Assembly (NCBI GenBank): GCA_039975755.1
Contig: JBDWGM010000165.1
Span: 1 to 64,000 of the forward strand
From: JABSSA01 sp039975755
Lineage (GTDB): Bacteria > Pseudomonadota > Alphaproteobacteria > Rhodobacterales > Rhodobacteraceae
Length of the DNA: 64,000 bases
Direction: 5' to 3'
The notes below the pieces were generated by a model. That model made no database searches. It was not told the origin of the DNA and worked only from the letters and a program-made list of their open reading frames with translations. This document shows positions 35,894-45,286 of this stretch, in pieces. Every line of letters starts with the position of its first letter. The stretch's first letter is position 1. The position numbers and the translations under genes were made by a program.

Positions 35894-37798
35894 ATGACTT
35901 TCATCGGATATGAAGACCGTGATGCCATCGAAGCGGAGATGGCTTGGGATGAACGAGATTTACCCAAGACACTTTATGGCATGCTTTCGGGCACTGCGCA
36001 GAAGTTTCCAAATCACAACGCGGCAACCTTTCAGATATTTTCCGGCCCAAAAGACAAGGCGGAAACCCTGACGTGGCAAGACTTGCACGCGAAGGTGACG
36101 CAAACAGCCAATTTGTTTCGCTCGCTTGATATTGGTCCAACGGATGTCGTTGCGTATGTCTTGCCCAACTGCAACGAAACGATCTTGACGCTGCTAGGCG
36201 GTGCGGTCGCAGGGATTTCCAACCCTATCAACCCCTTGCTAGAACCTGAACAAATCGGGGCCATCTTGCGCGAAACGGGCGCTAAAGTCGTTGTTACGCT
36301 AAAGGCGTTCCCAAAAACCGACGTGGGTGACAAAGTCGCCGAAGCCGTTGATTTGGCGCCGGGTGTAAAGACCGTTATCGAAGTGGACCTACTGAAGTAT
36401 TTGACGCCACCAAAGTCGTGGATCGTGCCATTGATCCGACCGAAAGGACGCAAAGCGTCCAAGGCTCAGTATCTGGATTTCACAAAGGAAATCGCAAAGC
36501 ACCCAACGACACTACAATTTGAAGATGTCCAAGAAGATCGTGTCGCAGCCTATTTCCATACAGGTGGCACAACCGGCATGCCAAAGGTCGCGCAGCACAA
36601 ATATTCGGGGATGATCTACAACGGCTGGCTCAGCCATAAGATGCTGTACACCGAAGACGACAACATCCTATGCCCGCTGCCATTGTTCCACGTGTTTGCC
36701 TGCGAACCCATTCTGATGGGCATCATAGCAAGCGGGGGCCACGCCATTTTCCCGACTCCGCAAGGATATCGCGGCGATGGTGTCATGGATAACTTTTGGA
36801 AGTTGGTCGAACGGTGGAAGGTCACGTTTGTGATCACTGTGCCAACCGCAATTTCCGCAAAAATGCAGCGACCGATTGATGCCGACATTTCCACATTGAA
36901 ATGTGCGTTTTCGGGTTCAGCGCCATTGCCGCAGGAATTGTTTAAACGGTTCGAAAAAGCAACCGGCGTGAAACTTGTCGAAGGGTACGGAATGACCGAG
37001 GCCACGTGTCTTGTGTCCTGTAACCCAGTTGATGGTGAAAAGAAAATTGGGTCGGTTGGAATCCCGTTCCCTTACACCAAGATCAAGATTTACAAGGCCA
37101 CTAACGATGGCCCCATCGAAGCGGGCATAGACGAAGTGGGTGAAATCTGCGTGTCCAATCCTGGGGTATTCGCAGGTCACACGTATACCGAAGCTGAAAA
37201 GAACAAGGACCTGTTTTACCATTATGAATGGTTGCGCACGGGTGACTTGGGACGTTTTGATGCGGATCGGTATTTGTGGATCACGGGGCGTGCGAAAGAT
37301 TTGATTATCCGCGGGGGGCACAACATTGACCCAGCAGAAATCGAAGAAGCTTTGTTAGGTCACGAAGCGGTTGCCTTTGCAGGCGCGATTGGCCAGCCGG
37401 ACAAGCATGCGGGCGAAATCCCATGCGTGTTCGTTGAACTGGTTGATGGTGCAAGCGTCACCACGGATGAATTGCTCGAGTTTTGTAAAGAGAACGTTCA
37501 CGAACGTGCAGCACATCCCAAACATCTAGAAATTATGGATGAACTGCCAAAGACGGCAGTTGGCAAAATCTTTAAACCTGACTTACGCAAAAGCGCGATC
37601 ACGCGCATTTATAACAAAACCTTGGAAGAAGCAGGATTGGCAACACGTGTTGTGACTGTTGTGGATGACAAGAAACGGGGCCTTGTCGCACAAGTGGAAA
37701 CCAACGGCGAAAGCGATACGGCCATCCAAACTGTGCTGGGTGACTTTATACGACCGTGGGAAAAGGCAGTAGACGCGGCGCAAATTGCCGCTGAATAA
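35894..37798 (+). CDS. Acyl-CoA synthetase (AMP-forming), fatty/aryl acid ligase family
   Basis: A 634-residue ANL-superfamily enzyme that activates a carboxylic acid with ATP and CoA. The P-loop is YFHTGGTTGMPKV near residue 222. Further motifs are VEGYGMTEATC, RTGDLGRFDADRYLWITGRAKDLIIRGGHNI (hinge) and the catalytic lysine in LPKTAVGKIFK. An extra C-terminal piece after the catalytic lysine is longer than in FadD, as in the dicyclohexylcarboxylate/crotonobetaine-type ligases. GGAGGAG precedes the ATG. The following esterase gene begins at the next base after the stop. Confidence 0.9.
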   Translation: MTFIGYEDRDAIEAEMAWDERDLPKTLYGMLSGTAQKFPNHNAATFQIFSGPKDKAETLTWQDLHAKVTQTANLFRSLDIGPTDVVAYVLPNCNETILTLLGGAVAGISNPINPLLEPEQIGAILRETGAKVVVTLKAFPKTDVGDKVAEAVDLAPGVKTVIEVDLLKYLTPPKSWIVPLIRPKGRKASKAQYLDFTKEIAKHPTTLQFEDVQEDRVAAYFHTGGTTGMPKVAQHKYSGMIYNGWLSHKMLYTEDDNILCPLPLFHVFACEPILMGIIASGGHAIFPTPQGYRGDGVMDNFWKLVERWKVTFVITVPTAISAKMQRPIDADISTLKCAFSGSAPLPQELFKRFEKATGVKLVEGYGMTEATCLVSCNPVDGEKKIGSVGIPFPYTKIKIYKATNDGPIEAGIDEVGEICVSNPGVFAGHTYTEAEKNKDLFYHYEWLRTGDLGRFDADRYLWITGRAKDLIIRGGHNIDPAEIEEALLGHEAVAFAGAIGQPDKHAGEIPCVFVELVDGASVTTDELLEFCKENVHERAAHPKHLEIMDELPKTAVGKIFKPDLRKSAITRIYNKTLEEAGLATRVVTVVDDKKRGLVAQVETNGESDTAIQTVLGDFIRPWEKAVDAAQIAAE

Positions 37799-38734
37799 AT
37801 GCCGGACTACGATTTGCTTTTGGACGACGAAGTTCGGGCCTTTTTGGCCCGGGCAGCAACGTTTTATCCACCTGATGCGGTAACCTTGACCGTTGCAGAT
37901 CAGCGGTCCGTTTATGACCGGATGTGCGCAGATTTTGATGCCGGCCACCCTGCGGAAGTTTCAGCTCAGGATCGTGCATTCGGTGGGGTGAATTGCCGAA
38001 TTTACAACGTTGAAGGCGCGAAAAACTCAGTCGTTTATTATCATGGTGGCGGTTTTGTTGTCGGTGGACTTGAAAGTCACGACAGCATTTGTGCCGAATT
38101 CGCAGCAGGGTCGGGGATGCGTGTTGTGGCGGTCGATTACCGCTTGTCGCCCGAACACCCTCATCCAGAAGATTTCAACGATGCAATGGCCGCCTTTGAG
38201 GCGATTTGCGATACGTATAGCGGTACGATTGTTTTGGCTGGTGACAGCGCCGGTGGCAATCTGGCCGCTGCGGTCGCGCATGCGCAACGAAACACGGGGC
38301 AGGGCGCGCGCATTTCCGGCTGCTTGCTGATCTATCCGGGTCTGGGCGGGGCATGGACCTTGCCATCTTATGTTGAACATGCAGACGCGCCGGGTCTGTC
38401 CACACGAGATATGCAGTTTTACATGAATATGCGGTCAAACGGGCAGGACAAGACAGGCGATGCAACATACGCACCTTTGCAAGACACCGATTTCAGCGGC
38501 TTGCCCCCCGTTGTTGCGATAACAGCGCAATGTGATCCCCTGTCCTCTGATGGTGATGCCTATGTTCAGGAACTGACCAAAGCGGGTATTCCAGCGATAT
38601 GGCGGGAAGAAAAAGGCTTGGTGCACGCGTACCTGCGCGCACGACATATGTCTGAAAAAGCGAACGCGAGTTTCGCTCGTATGATTAAAAGCCTTAAATC
38701 GCTGCAGTTTGGACAGCTTCCTGATTGGTCCTGA
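37799..38734 (+). CDS. Alpha/beta hydrolase of the hormone-sensitive-lipase family
   Basis: A 311-residue esterase with the HSL oxyanion motif YYHGGGFVVGG near residues 81-91, the nucleophile in GDSAGGNLAAA, the acid in TAQCDPLSSDG and the histidine in GLVHAYLRA. It is probably a cytoplasmic carboxylesterase. It starts directly after the acyl-CoA ligase stop with no gap, which suggests that it releases an acid that the ligase then activates; that link is inference. Confidence 0.9.
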   Translation: MPDYDLLLDDEVRAFLARAATFYPPDAVTLTVADQRSVYDRMCADFDAGHPAEVSAQDRAFGGVNCRIYNVEGAKNSVVYYHGGGFVVGGLESHDSICAEFAAGSGMRVVAVDYRLSPEHPHPEDFNDAMAAFEAICDTYSGTIVLAGDSAGGNLAAAVAHAQRNTGQGARISGCLLIYPGLGGAWTLPSYVEHADAPGLSTRDMQFYMNMRSNGQDKTGDATYAPLQDTDFSGLPPVVAITAQCDPLSSDGDAYVQELTKAGIPAIWREEKGLVHAYLRARHMSEKANASFARMIKSLKSLQFGQLPDWS

Positions 38735-38833
38735 TACATAATCTTACATTCAGGCCGACGGGTTTTTGAAGACGCTTTGATACGCTACAATCACCATTCT
38801 TATTCGCCTGGGACGGTATGGAGTTCGCCTTCA

Positions 38834-39331
38834 ATGAAAAAACAACGCAAAACCCCAAAGAAAAAACAGTCAAACCAAGTGCCTGTTGAGGCACCCAAGA
38901 AAACGCGTCGGGATGTTTTACGTTTGGTTCCTGCCGGTGTTTTGGGCGCGGCTGTATTGGGCGGCGCAGGCTATCTGGGTGTTGGTGCTGTTCGCGCGGG
39001 TGCCGCGGAATACGATCTGAGCCGAATTGGCACTGGCAAGGCCACAATCGTCCAAATTCATGACCCACAATGCCCAGTATGCACGGCGTTGCAAAAAGAA
39101 GTACGCAAGGCCTTAAAGGACATTGACCAAGAAGATCTTGTTTATCTGGTCGCAAACATTCGCACAGCTGCCGGGCAGCAGCTTGCGCAGAAACATCGCG
39201 TGCCACATGTGACGCTGTTGCTATTTGATGGCGAAGGAAATCTGCAAGAGGTTCTGCGCGGCATGCAAAACAAAGACGCCCTGTTCCAACAATTTCAGGC
39301 CCATTTCGAAGCATATGGCGCATCTGCGTGA
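38834..39331 (+). CDS. Membrane-anchored thioredoxin-like protein
   Basis: A 165-residue protein with a highly basic N-terminus (MKKQRKTPKKKQ), a Tat-like or anchor segment (KKTRRDVLRLVPAGVLGAAVLGG), then a thioredoxin-fold domain with HDPQCPVCTALQKEV (CxxC redox pair) and VPHVTLLLFDGEG (cis-Pro). The redox domain should face the periplasm and may reduce or isomerise disulfides. ATG at 38834 is chosen because the upstream codons do not look protein-like. It is not obviously linked to its neighbours. Confidence 0.8.
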   Translation: MKKQRKTPKKKQSNQVPVEAPKKTRRDVLRLVPAGVLGAAVLGGAGYLGVGAVRAGAAEYDLSRIGTGKATIVQIHDPQCPVCTALQKEVRKALKDIDQEDLVYLVANIRTAAGQQLAQKHRVPHVTLLLFDGEGNLQEVLRGMQNKDALFQQFQAHFEAYGASA

Positions 39332-39787
39332 TGTGATGGAATGAACTGCCCTTAAAGGTACAAAGAATGCATTGCTGTTGTTAGGATTTCACCCCCTATT
39401 GTCGGGCTCAATGAATAGTGCCAACCAGCTTTAACAAGCGTGTTCGTCAAGCTCGGCTTTGTTTGTGAAAACATCGACTAATTTTGAGCTGCGTTTGTTA
39501 AAGGGATTTTCGGAGCAGTCCAAAGGCCCGATGTCGATATTTTCTTGCTTCAATGACGATCCAGAACAGTATTCGCCAAAAACATCGATGCCACGTCCGA
39601 TGATGTCCGAGCCGGAATTGGTTGTCAGAACGATCTGGTGAAGGAGCGAATGCTACCTGTGGAGCGTTTATCATAATGAAACCACCTGAATTTTGAAATA
39701 GTCAGGGATTACACCGCAATGCTCTTTCAACGTTAAATTCGCCCCAACTCTTGCGGCAAGTCGGGGCGAAACGTGAGTTGTCTGTCC
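39332..39787. other. Intergenic region, no convincing gene
   Basis: About 455 AT-richer bases between convergent transcripts. A 60-codon frame with a TTG start (39459-39641) has no ribosome site and no family. The only clear element is the terminator hairpin near 39738-39770. Confidence 0.4.
39738..39770 (-). terminator. Terminator after the peptide ABC operon
   Basis: An 8-bp stem TTCGCCCC/GGGGCGAA with an inner CTTG/CAAG helix. On the minus strand it is followed by TTTAACG. It sits 18 bases beyond the stop of the fused ATPase gene. Confidence 0.6.
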
Positions 39788-41425
39788 CTAGTTACCGGCA
39801 CTTTCCATTTTTCGATTGGCAAGCACATCCTCAAGCCAGCCAAGACGCATTTCAGGGACAGAGCTTAAGAGCAGATCGGTGTAGTCATCAAAAGGTGGGC
39901 TTAGGACGTCGGTCTTGGTGCCATAGCGTTGCACTTTGCCTTGATACATCACCGCGATGCTGTCTGCGATGGCACTGACGGTCGCAAGGTCATGGGTGAT
40001 GAATAGATACGCAACATCTTCCGCCTTTTGCAGGTTGAGCAAAAGTTTGAGAATGCCGTCCGCAACCAAAGGATCAAGCGCCGACGTGACCTCATCACAA
40101 ATGATGAGTTTTGGTTTCGCCGCCAGTGCACGTGCAATACAGACACGCTGTTTTTGACCACCTGAAAGTTCGGCGGGATAGCGGTCGATGAAGCTTTCGC
40201 CCAGCTCAATTTCGTCGAGCAGTTCGATGGTGCGCTTCCGTTTGTCTGCACCTTTATGACCAAAGTAAAATTCAAGCGGACGGCCAATAATTGTACCTAC
40301 CGTCTGACGGGGGTTCATCGCCACATCTGCCATTTGGTAGATCATTTGCAGCTCGCGGAGATCTTCGATTGATCTGCTTGGTTGATCGGGGGTCAGTGTG
40401 CGGCCTGAAAAGGTGATGGCACCGTCACGTGGTGGCAAAAGCCCTGTAATGACACGCGCTAATGTTGATTTGCCTGAGCCACTTTCACCAACAACCGCCA
40501 ATGTTTGGCCCGCAGACAATTCGACCGACACGTTGTGAAGCACGTCGAAATTGGTGCCTTTGTAGCGGGCCGTGATGTTTTCGACCTTGAGAATTGGATC
40601 ATCAGTTGGCGTTTTCTCAGGGTGATCGATTTGGCGAACGGTGACCAGAGCGCGTGTGTATTCGTCGCGCGGGGCATTGATGATTTGGTTGGTATCGCCG
40701 TATTCGATCATGTTGCCATGACGTAAAACCATGATGTGATCTGCCACCTGAGCGACCACTGCAAGATCATGGGTGATGTAAACGGCCGCTACGCCCGTAT
40801 CATGAATGGCTTCTTTGATGGCGGCCAAAACGTCAATTTGCGTTGTGACATCCAGCGCTGTGGTTGGTTCGTCAAACACAACGAGATCTGGCTCAGGACA
40901 AAGGGCCAACGCTGTCATGCAGCGCTGAAGTTGCCCCCCCGAGACTTGGTGGGGATAGCGGCTTCCGATGTTGTCGGGGTCAGGCAGACCCAATTTGGCA
41001 AATAAAATGCGCGCTCTGTCTTCTGCGTCTTTGCGTGAGAATTTACCTTTTGCGACTGAGGCCTCGATCACTTGTTCCATAATCTTTTTGGCAGGGTTGA
41101 AAGATGCCGCGGCGGATTGCGAAACATATGTCACTTCGGCCCCACGCAAGGCGCGTACGTCTTTCAGTCCGGAGGAGAGAATATCGCGGCCGTTCACTTC
41201 GACAGTGCCGCCAGTGATTTTTACACCGCCACGGCCATAAGCCATTGTGGCAAGGCCAATTGTGGATTTGCCGGCCCCAGATTCACCGATGAGGCCAAGG
41301 ACTTTGCCAGGCATGATGTCAAAATCGACGCCGTGGACAATTTCGATATCATGCGGCTTTTCATCGGGGGGATAGACAGTTGCGCCGATTTTTAGTCCGC
41401 GTGCTTTGACAAGAGGTTCGGTCAT
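39788..41425 (-). CDS. Peptide ABC transporter ATPase, fused DppD-DppF type
   Basis: A 545-residue protein with two complete nucleotide-binding domains. The first has GESGAGKST, VSGGQLQRCMTALAL and LVVFDEPTTALD. The second has GESGSGKSTLARV, LSGGQKQRVCIARAL and LIICDEVTSALD; each is followed by the oligopeptide-family extension. Fusing both ATPases in one chain is common in Rhodobacterales. The start at MTEPLVKARGLK is chosen over an earlier frame start whose residues look random. It is the last gene of the peptide-uptake block, about 94 bases after the second permease. Confidence 0.92.
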   Translation of the reverse strand: MTEPLVKARGLKIGATVYPPDEKPHDIEIVHGVDFDIMPGKVLGLIGESGAGKSTIGLATMAYGRGGVKITGGTVEVNGRDILSSGLKDVRALRGAEVTYVSQSAAASFNPAKKIMEQVIEASVAKGKFSRKDAEDRARILFAKLGLPDPDNIGSRYPHQVSGGQLQRCMTALALCPEPDLVVFDEPTTALDVTTQIDVLAAIKEAIHDTGVAAVYITHDLAVVAQVADHIMVLRHGNMIEYGDTNQIINAPRDEYTRALVTVRQIDHPEKTPTDDPILKVENITARYKGTNFDVLHNVSVELSAGQTLAVVGESGSGKSTLARVITGLLPPRDGAITFSGRTLTPDQPSRSIEDLRELQMIYQMADVAMNPRQTVGTIIGRPLEFYFGHKGADKRKRTIELLDEIELGESFIDRYPAELSGGQKQRVCIARALAAKPKLIICDEVTSALDPLVADGILKLLLNLQKAEDVAYLFITHDLATVSAIADSIAVMYQGKVQRYGTKTDVLSPPFDDYTDLLLSSVPEMRLGWLEDVLANRKMESAGN

Positions 41426-41519
41426 GACATGCGTACCTTGTGCTTTGGGGTGTCGGAGGGTGTTCTGTTTGGCTGCGCCAAATGCGCCCACCCACCGACC
41501 CTGGCGTTACGTGAATGTG

Positions 41520-42338
41520 TCATCCGCGACCTCCTTTCAGGGAGGTTGTTCGGGTCAAAATCCAGTCCGCAACCAAGTTGACCGATATCGCCAAAGTGGC
41601 AATTGCTATGGCTGGGTAAAGCGCTGCACCGATGCCAAAATTGATGCCTTCTTTGTTTTCTTTCACGATGCCGCCCCAATCTGCGAGGGGGGGTTGAACG
41701 CCGATCCCAAGGAAGCTGAGTGTGGAAATGAAGAGAACCATAAAGATGAATCGCAGACCCATTTCGGCGACAAGGGGCGACAGAGCATTTGGTAAAATTT
41801 CTCTGAATATGATCCAAGCGATTTTCTCACCACGCAAGCGCGCAGCTTCAACGTAATCCATCACCGAGATGTCGACGGCGACCGCGCGGGACAGGCGATA
41901 GACGCGTGTGGAATCCAGAAGCCCCATCAACACGATCAGCGTGAACACAGTGGCTTCGATTGAGCTGAGGATAACCAGCGCGAGGATTAGAGAGGGGATC
42001 GACATCATCAAATCGACAAAGCGTGACAAGATTTGGTCGAACCATCCCCCCATGACGGCGGCAAGAAAACCAAGCACCGATCCGGTGACAAAGCTGAGAA
42101 TTGTGGCCAGGGTGGCGATCCAAATGGTTGTGCGCCCACCGTAGATCATCCGGGTCAGAAGATCTCGACCGATTTGGTCTGTGCCAAGCCAGTGTGCGGA
42201 TGACGAGGTTTCCCAGACATCCCCTACTGTTTCGGCCATTCCGTAGGGCGCAATGACCGGCGCGAGGAGGGCCGCAAGAAAATAAAGGCCGGTAATGCTT
42301 AGGCCCAGTGCTGCGGAGAGGGGAATATTTTTTAGCAT
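41520..42338 (-). CDS. Peptide ABC transporter permease, DppC type
   Basis: A 272-residue inner-membrane permease with about six helices. The N-terminal part has WLGTDQIGRDLLTRMIYGGRTTIWIA, the DppC/OppC landmark. The ATPase-coupling EAA loop is YVEAARLRGEKIAWIIFREILPNALSPL, and the end is LSFLGIGVQPPLADWG. It is 85 bases downstream of the first permease. Confidence 0.93.
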   Translation of the reverse strand: MLKNIPLSAALGLSITGLYFLAALLAPVIAPYGMAETVGDVWETSSSAHWLGTDQIGRDLLTRMIYGGRTTIWIATLATILSFVTGSVLGFLAAVMGGWFDQILSRFVDLMMSIPSLILALVILSSIEATVFTLIVLMGLLDSTRVYRLSRAVAVDISVMDYVEAARLRGEKIAWIIFREILPNALSPLVAEMGLRFIFMVLFISTLSFLGIGVQPPLADWGGIVKENKEGINFGIGAALYPAIAIATLAISVNLVADWILTRTTSLKGGRG

Positions 42339-42423
42339 GATGTTCCCCCAAAAGCGGATTGAGCGAGTGTTCTAACATTTGAGGTCAGGTCACCCTGAAC
42401 ACATCTATGGAATGGTGTGTGTT

Positions 42424-43419
42424 TCATTTTGGGTGCCTCAGTCTTGGGTTGGCCAGAATGGATACGACATCGGCCACGATGTTCAGGATGATGTACACGG
42501 CCGCAAAGATGACGCCGCAGGTCAGCACCACCGGCACGTCGCGTTTGACAACAGCATCTACCAAATATTGCCCCATACCGGGATAGGCAAAGACGACTTC
42601 GACCACGACCACACCGACGACCAGATAGGCCAGATTGATCATCACAACCGTTACAATCGGTGCGATGGCATTTGGAAAAGCGTGGCGGTAAATCACGTTA
42701 AATGTCGTGAGCCCCTTTAATTCAGCGGTTTCGACATAGGCCGATTGCATCACGTTCAAAATTGCAGCGCGGGTCATGCGCATCATATGCGCCAGGACGA
42801 CCATGGTTAGAACCGCCGCGGGCAGTGTGATTGAATAGAGCTTTTCACCCAAACTCATCGTGGAAGAGATCGACGCAAAAGAGGGGAACGCGACGGGATC
42901 AAGGCCGAACCATCCCCAAATGCCCCAACCCAAACTTTGGACTGCGAAGAAGAAGATCAGAATGTAGGCGATCATGAATTCGGGCAAAGAAATCGACGCA
43001 AGTGTAATGCCTGAAATGACTTTATCGGGCCAGCGGTTTTGATAGCGCACGGCAATCAGGCCAAGCAGAATGGCCAGAGGCACAGAGATCAATGCGGCCC
43101 AGAACGCGAGAAAGAGCGTGTTTGCCATGCGGCTGGACACTTGATCCGCAATGGGCAGTTTGTTGGTTAGGGCATTGCCCATGTCACCAGTGAGAACACC
43201 GCCAAGCCATTCAAAGTAACGCGTAGTCGCTGGACGATTGAGCCCCATTTCTTCACGAAGGTTGGCAAGGCTTTCGGCTGTGGCTGCTTGACCAAGGATG
43301 GCTTGTGCCGCGTCCCCTGGTAATATTTCGGTTAGCCCAAATATTAGGGCTGAGGCTGCGAGGAGGAGCACAACGCCCAGTCCGAGCCTTTGTAGAACGA
43401 GGAGCAATATGGGGTGCAT
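42424..43419 (-). CDS. Peptide ABC transporter permease, DppB type
   Basis: A 331-residue permease starting at MHPILLLVLQRLG, with AGGTAAC just before the ATG; thirteen further upstream codons are open but not family-like. It has the DppB-type ILPGDAAQAILGQ, helices through the middle, the EAA loop YVETAELKGLTTFNVIYRHAFPNAIAPI, and VVVVEVVFAYPGMGQYLVDAV. Confidence 0.93.
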   Translation of the reverse strand: MHPILLLVLQRLGLGVVLLLAASALIFGLTEILPGDAAQAILGQAATAESLANLREEMGLNRPATTRYFEWLGGVLTGDMGNALTNKLPIADQVSSRMANTLFLAFWAALISVPLAILLGLIAVRYQNRWPDKVISGITLASISLPEFMIAYILIFFFAVQSLGWGIWGWFGLDPVAFPSFASISSTMSLGEKLYSITLPAAVLTMVVLAHMMRMTRAAILNVMQSAYVETAELKGLTTFNVIYRHAFPNAIAPIVTVVMINLAYLVVGVVVVEVVFAYPGMGQYLVDAVVKRDVPVVLTCGVIFAAVYIILNIVADVVSILANPRLRHPK

Positions 43420-43519
43420 GGTTACCTGTCGCAATTGTTGTGGCTGTTTCCGTTGCACCGGTCATTAAGGGAAAGGGCCCTTTGTTTTTGCGCTCGACCA
43501 ATCCCTTAGGGTGGGAGCA

Positions 43520-43547
43520 GATCTGCCCCAGCTTTCTGGGACAGATC
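43520..43547 (-). other. Intercistronic stem-loop between binding protein and permease genes
   Basis: The stem GATCTG-x-CCCAG / CTGGG-x-CAGATC has one mismatch and a 4-base loop. It lies in the 165-base gap between the solute-binding protein stop and the permease start, with no T-run after it. Such loops often protect the upstream mRNA and give excess binding protein; that role is inferred. Confidence 0.5.
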
Positions 43548-43584
43548 AAAGCGCATATCACCGATGGTGTGTGGCGCTAGTTGG

Positions 43585-45180
43585 TTAGGCTTTCCACGTG
43601 TACTTGGATGTTTTCCAGTACATTTGTGGGCCACTTGGGTTGGCTTCCCAACCTTTGACCTTGCTTGAAACCGCATCCACAAAGTCGTTGAACATTGGCA
43701 CCATAAGGCCGCCTTCTTCGTTCAACATGCGACCCATTTGGGAATAGATTTCCTTGCGCTTTCCTTCGTCAACTTCGGCGCGGGCTTGCAAAAGCAGCGC
43801 GTCAAATTCTTCGTTCTTCCAGCGTGTGTCATTCCATTCTGCAGAAGACAGATATGCGGTAGTGTACATTTGGTCCTGAACCGGACGACCGCCCCAATAA
43901 GAACAGCAGAACGGTTGTACGTTCCAGACTTCTGACCAGTAGCCGTCGTTTGGTTCACGCTTGATTTCGAGCGGAATACCAGCTGCTTGGCAAGATTGTT
44001 GGAACAACGCGGCCGCATCAACCGCACCGGGAAACGCGCCATCGGCTGTGCGCAGAATGATTGGCGATCCGTCGTGGCCAGATTTTTTGTAATGCTCTGC
44101 CGCTTTTTCAAGATCATAAGCACGCTGTGGGATGCTTTCATCAAACAACGGATAGGCTTCGTTGATCGGTATGTCGTTTCCAACAGACCCATAACCTTGC
44201 AGGATTTTGTCGACCATCTCTTCGCGGTTCAGCGCGTATTTCAGCGCCAAACGGATGTCAGGATTGTCAAACGGAGCCTTGTCCATATGTGCGATGAACA
44301 CATAGTGACCGCGACCTGCTGTGCGTTCCACGTTGATTGTGGGTGCGCGATCCAACAGTTTCGCGATTTTTGGTTCAACGCGGTTGATGGCGTCGACCTG
44401 ACCAGATTGCAGCGCGGCTGTCCGCGCAGTTGCGTCGTTCAATACGATCAGTTCGACAGTGTCGTAGTGAGCGACAACCGTTTGGTCACCTTCCCAGTAA
44501 TCGTCACGGCGTTTAAAGACCATGCGCACGCCGGGTTCGTCTGTTTCCAGAGTGTAAGGCCCAGTACCGATCGCGTCAGTTGGTCCGTCAAACCCACCAT
44601 TTGGTTGGATGATCAGGTGATAATCCGCCATTAGGTAAGGCAGATCGGCATTGCCAACAGACATAGTCATTTCGAACACGTCACCATCTGTGCGCATGGA
44701 TTCGATACCCTGAACGATACCCAAAGCACCGGACTTTGAGTCCTCGTTCGAGTGACGCGCCATTGTCTGCATAACGTCTTCGGCAGTTACTTCCTGCCCG
44801 TTGGAGAACTTGACGCCCTGGCGGATTTTAAAACGCCAGACTTTGGCGTCCGCGGATCCTTCCCAGCTTTCCGCAACAAGGCCTTTCAGCTCGCTGTTGC
44901 TTGTCAGCTCTACCAAAGGCTCACCCCAGCAGAAACCGCCAGCAAGAGGCACATCAGAAGCCCAGACTGCAGGGTCTTGGCTGTTTGTTGATTCACCGCC
45001 CTGCACACCCATTTTGAATGTACCGCCCGCGACCGGGGTGGCCGCACTTGCAGCATCCGCAAGCAATGTATTGGCGACAGCAACCGTCACACCCATTGCA
45101 GCGGCTTTTCCCATAAATTCGCGACGAGACATTAAGCCTTTTGCCACTTTTTGTGAAAGGAACTTCAATTCGTTTGACAT
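43585..45180 (-). CDS. Peptide ABC transporter solute-binding protein, Tat-exported
   Basis: A 531-residue family 5 extracellular solute-binding protein. The Tat signal has SRREFMGKAAAMGV at residues 18-31, with cleavage near ADAASAA. Typical blocks are WEGSADAKVWRFKIRQGVKFSNGQEVTAEDVMQTM, GTGPYTLE, RRDDYW and the C-terminal NDFVDAVSSKVKGWEANPSG. GGGAG precedes the ATG. It is likely to bind di- or oligopeptides or a related amide; exact specificity is not visible. Confidence 0.93.
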   Translation of the reverse strand: MSNELKFLSQKVAKGLMSRREFMGKAAAMGVTVAVANTLLADAASAATPVAGGTFKMGVQGGESTNSQDPAVWASDVPLAGGFCWGEPLVELTSNSELKGLVAESWEGSADAKVWRFKIRQGVKFSNGQEVTAEDVMQTMARHSNEDSKSGALGIVQGIESMRTDGDVFEMTMSVGNADLPYLMADYHLIIQPNGGFDGPTDAIGTGPYTLETDEPGVRMVFKRRDDYWEGDQTVVAHYDTVELIVLNDATARTAALQSGQVDAINRVEPKIAKLLDRAPTINVERTAGRGHYVFIAHMDKAPFDNPDIRLALKYALNREEMVDKILQGYGSVGNDIPINEAYPLFDESIPQRAYDLEKAAEHYKKSGHDGSPIILRTADGAFPGAVDAAALFQQSCQAAGIPLEIKREPNDGYWSEVWNVQPFCCSYWGGRPVQDQMYTTAYLSSAEWNDTRWKNEEFDALLLQARAEVDEGKRKEIYSQMGRMLNEEGGLMVPMFNDFVDAVSSKVKGWEANPSGPQMYWKTSKYTWKA

Positions 45181-45286
45181 CGTACAACTCCCGGTTGATT
45201 TATCGCCTCTTCGTGGGCAGACGTTTTATAGATTGCGGTATAGGGTAAAGGTTTGCGTTCCGCCCGCAAGAAAAAATCCGCAAGTT

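Noticed and set aside
39459..39641. 60-codon ORF in the gap before the peptide ABC operon
   Set aside because: TTG start, no ribosome site, no recognisable family; composition is like non-coding sequence.
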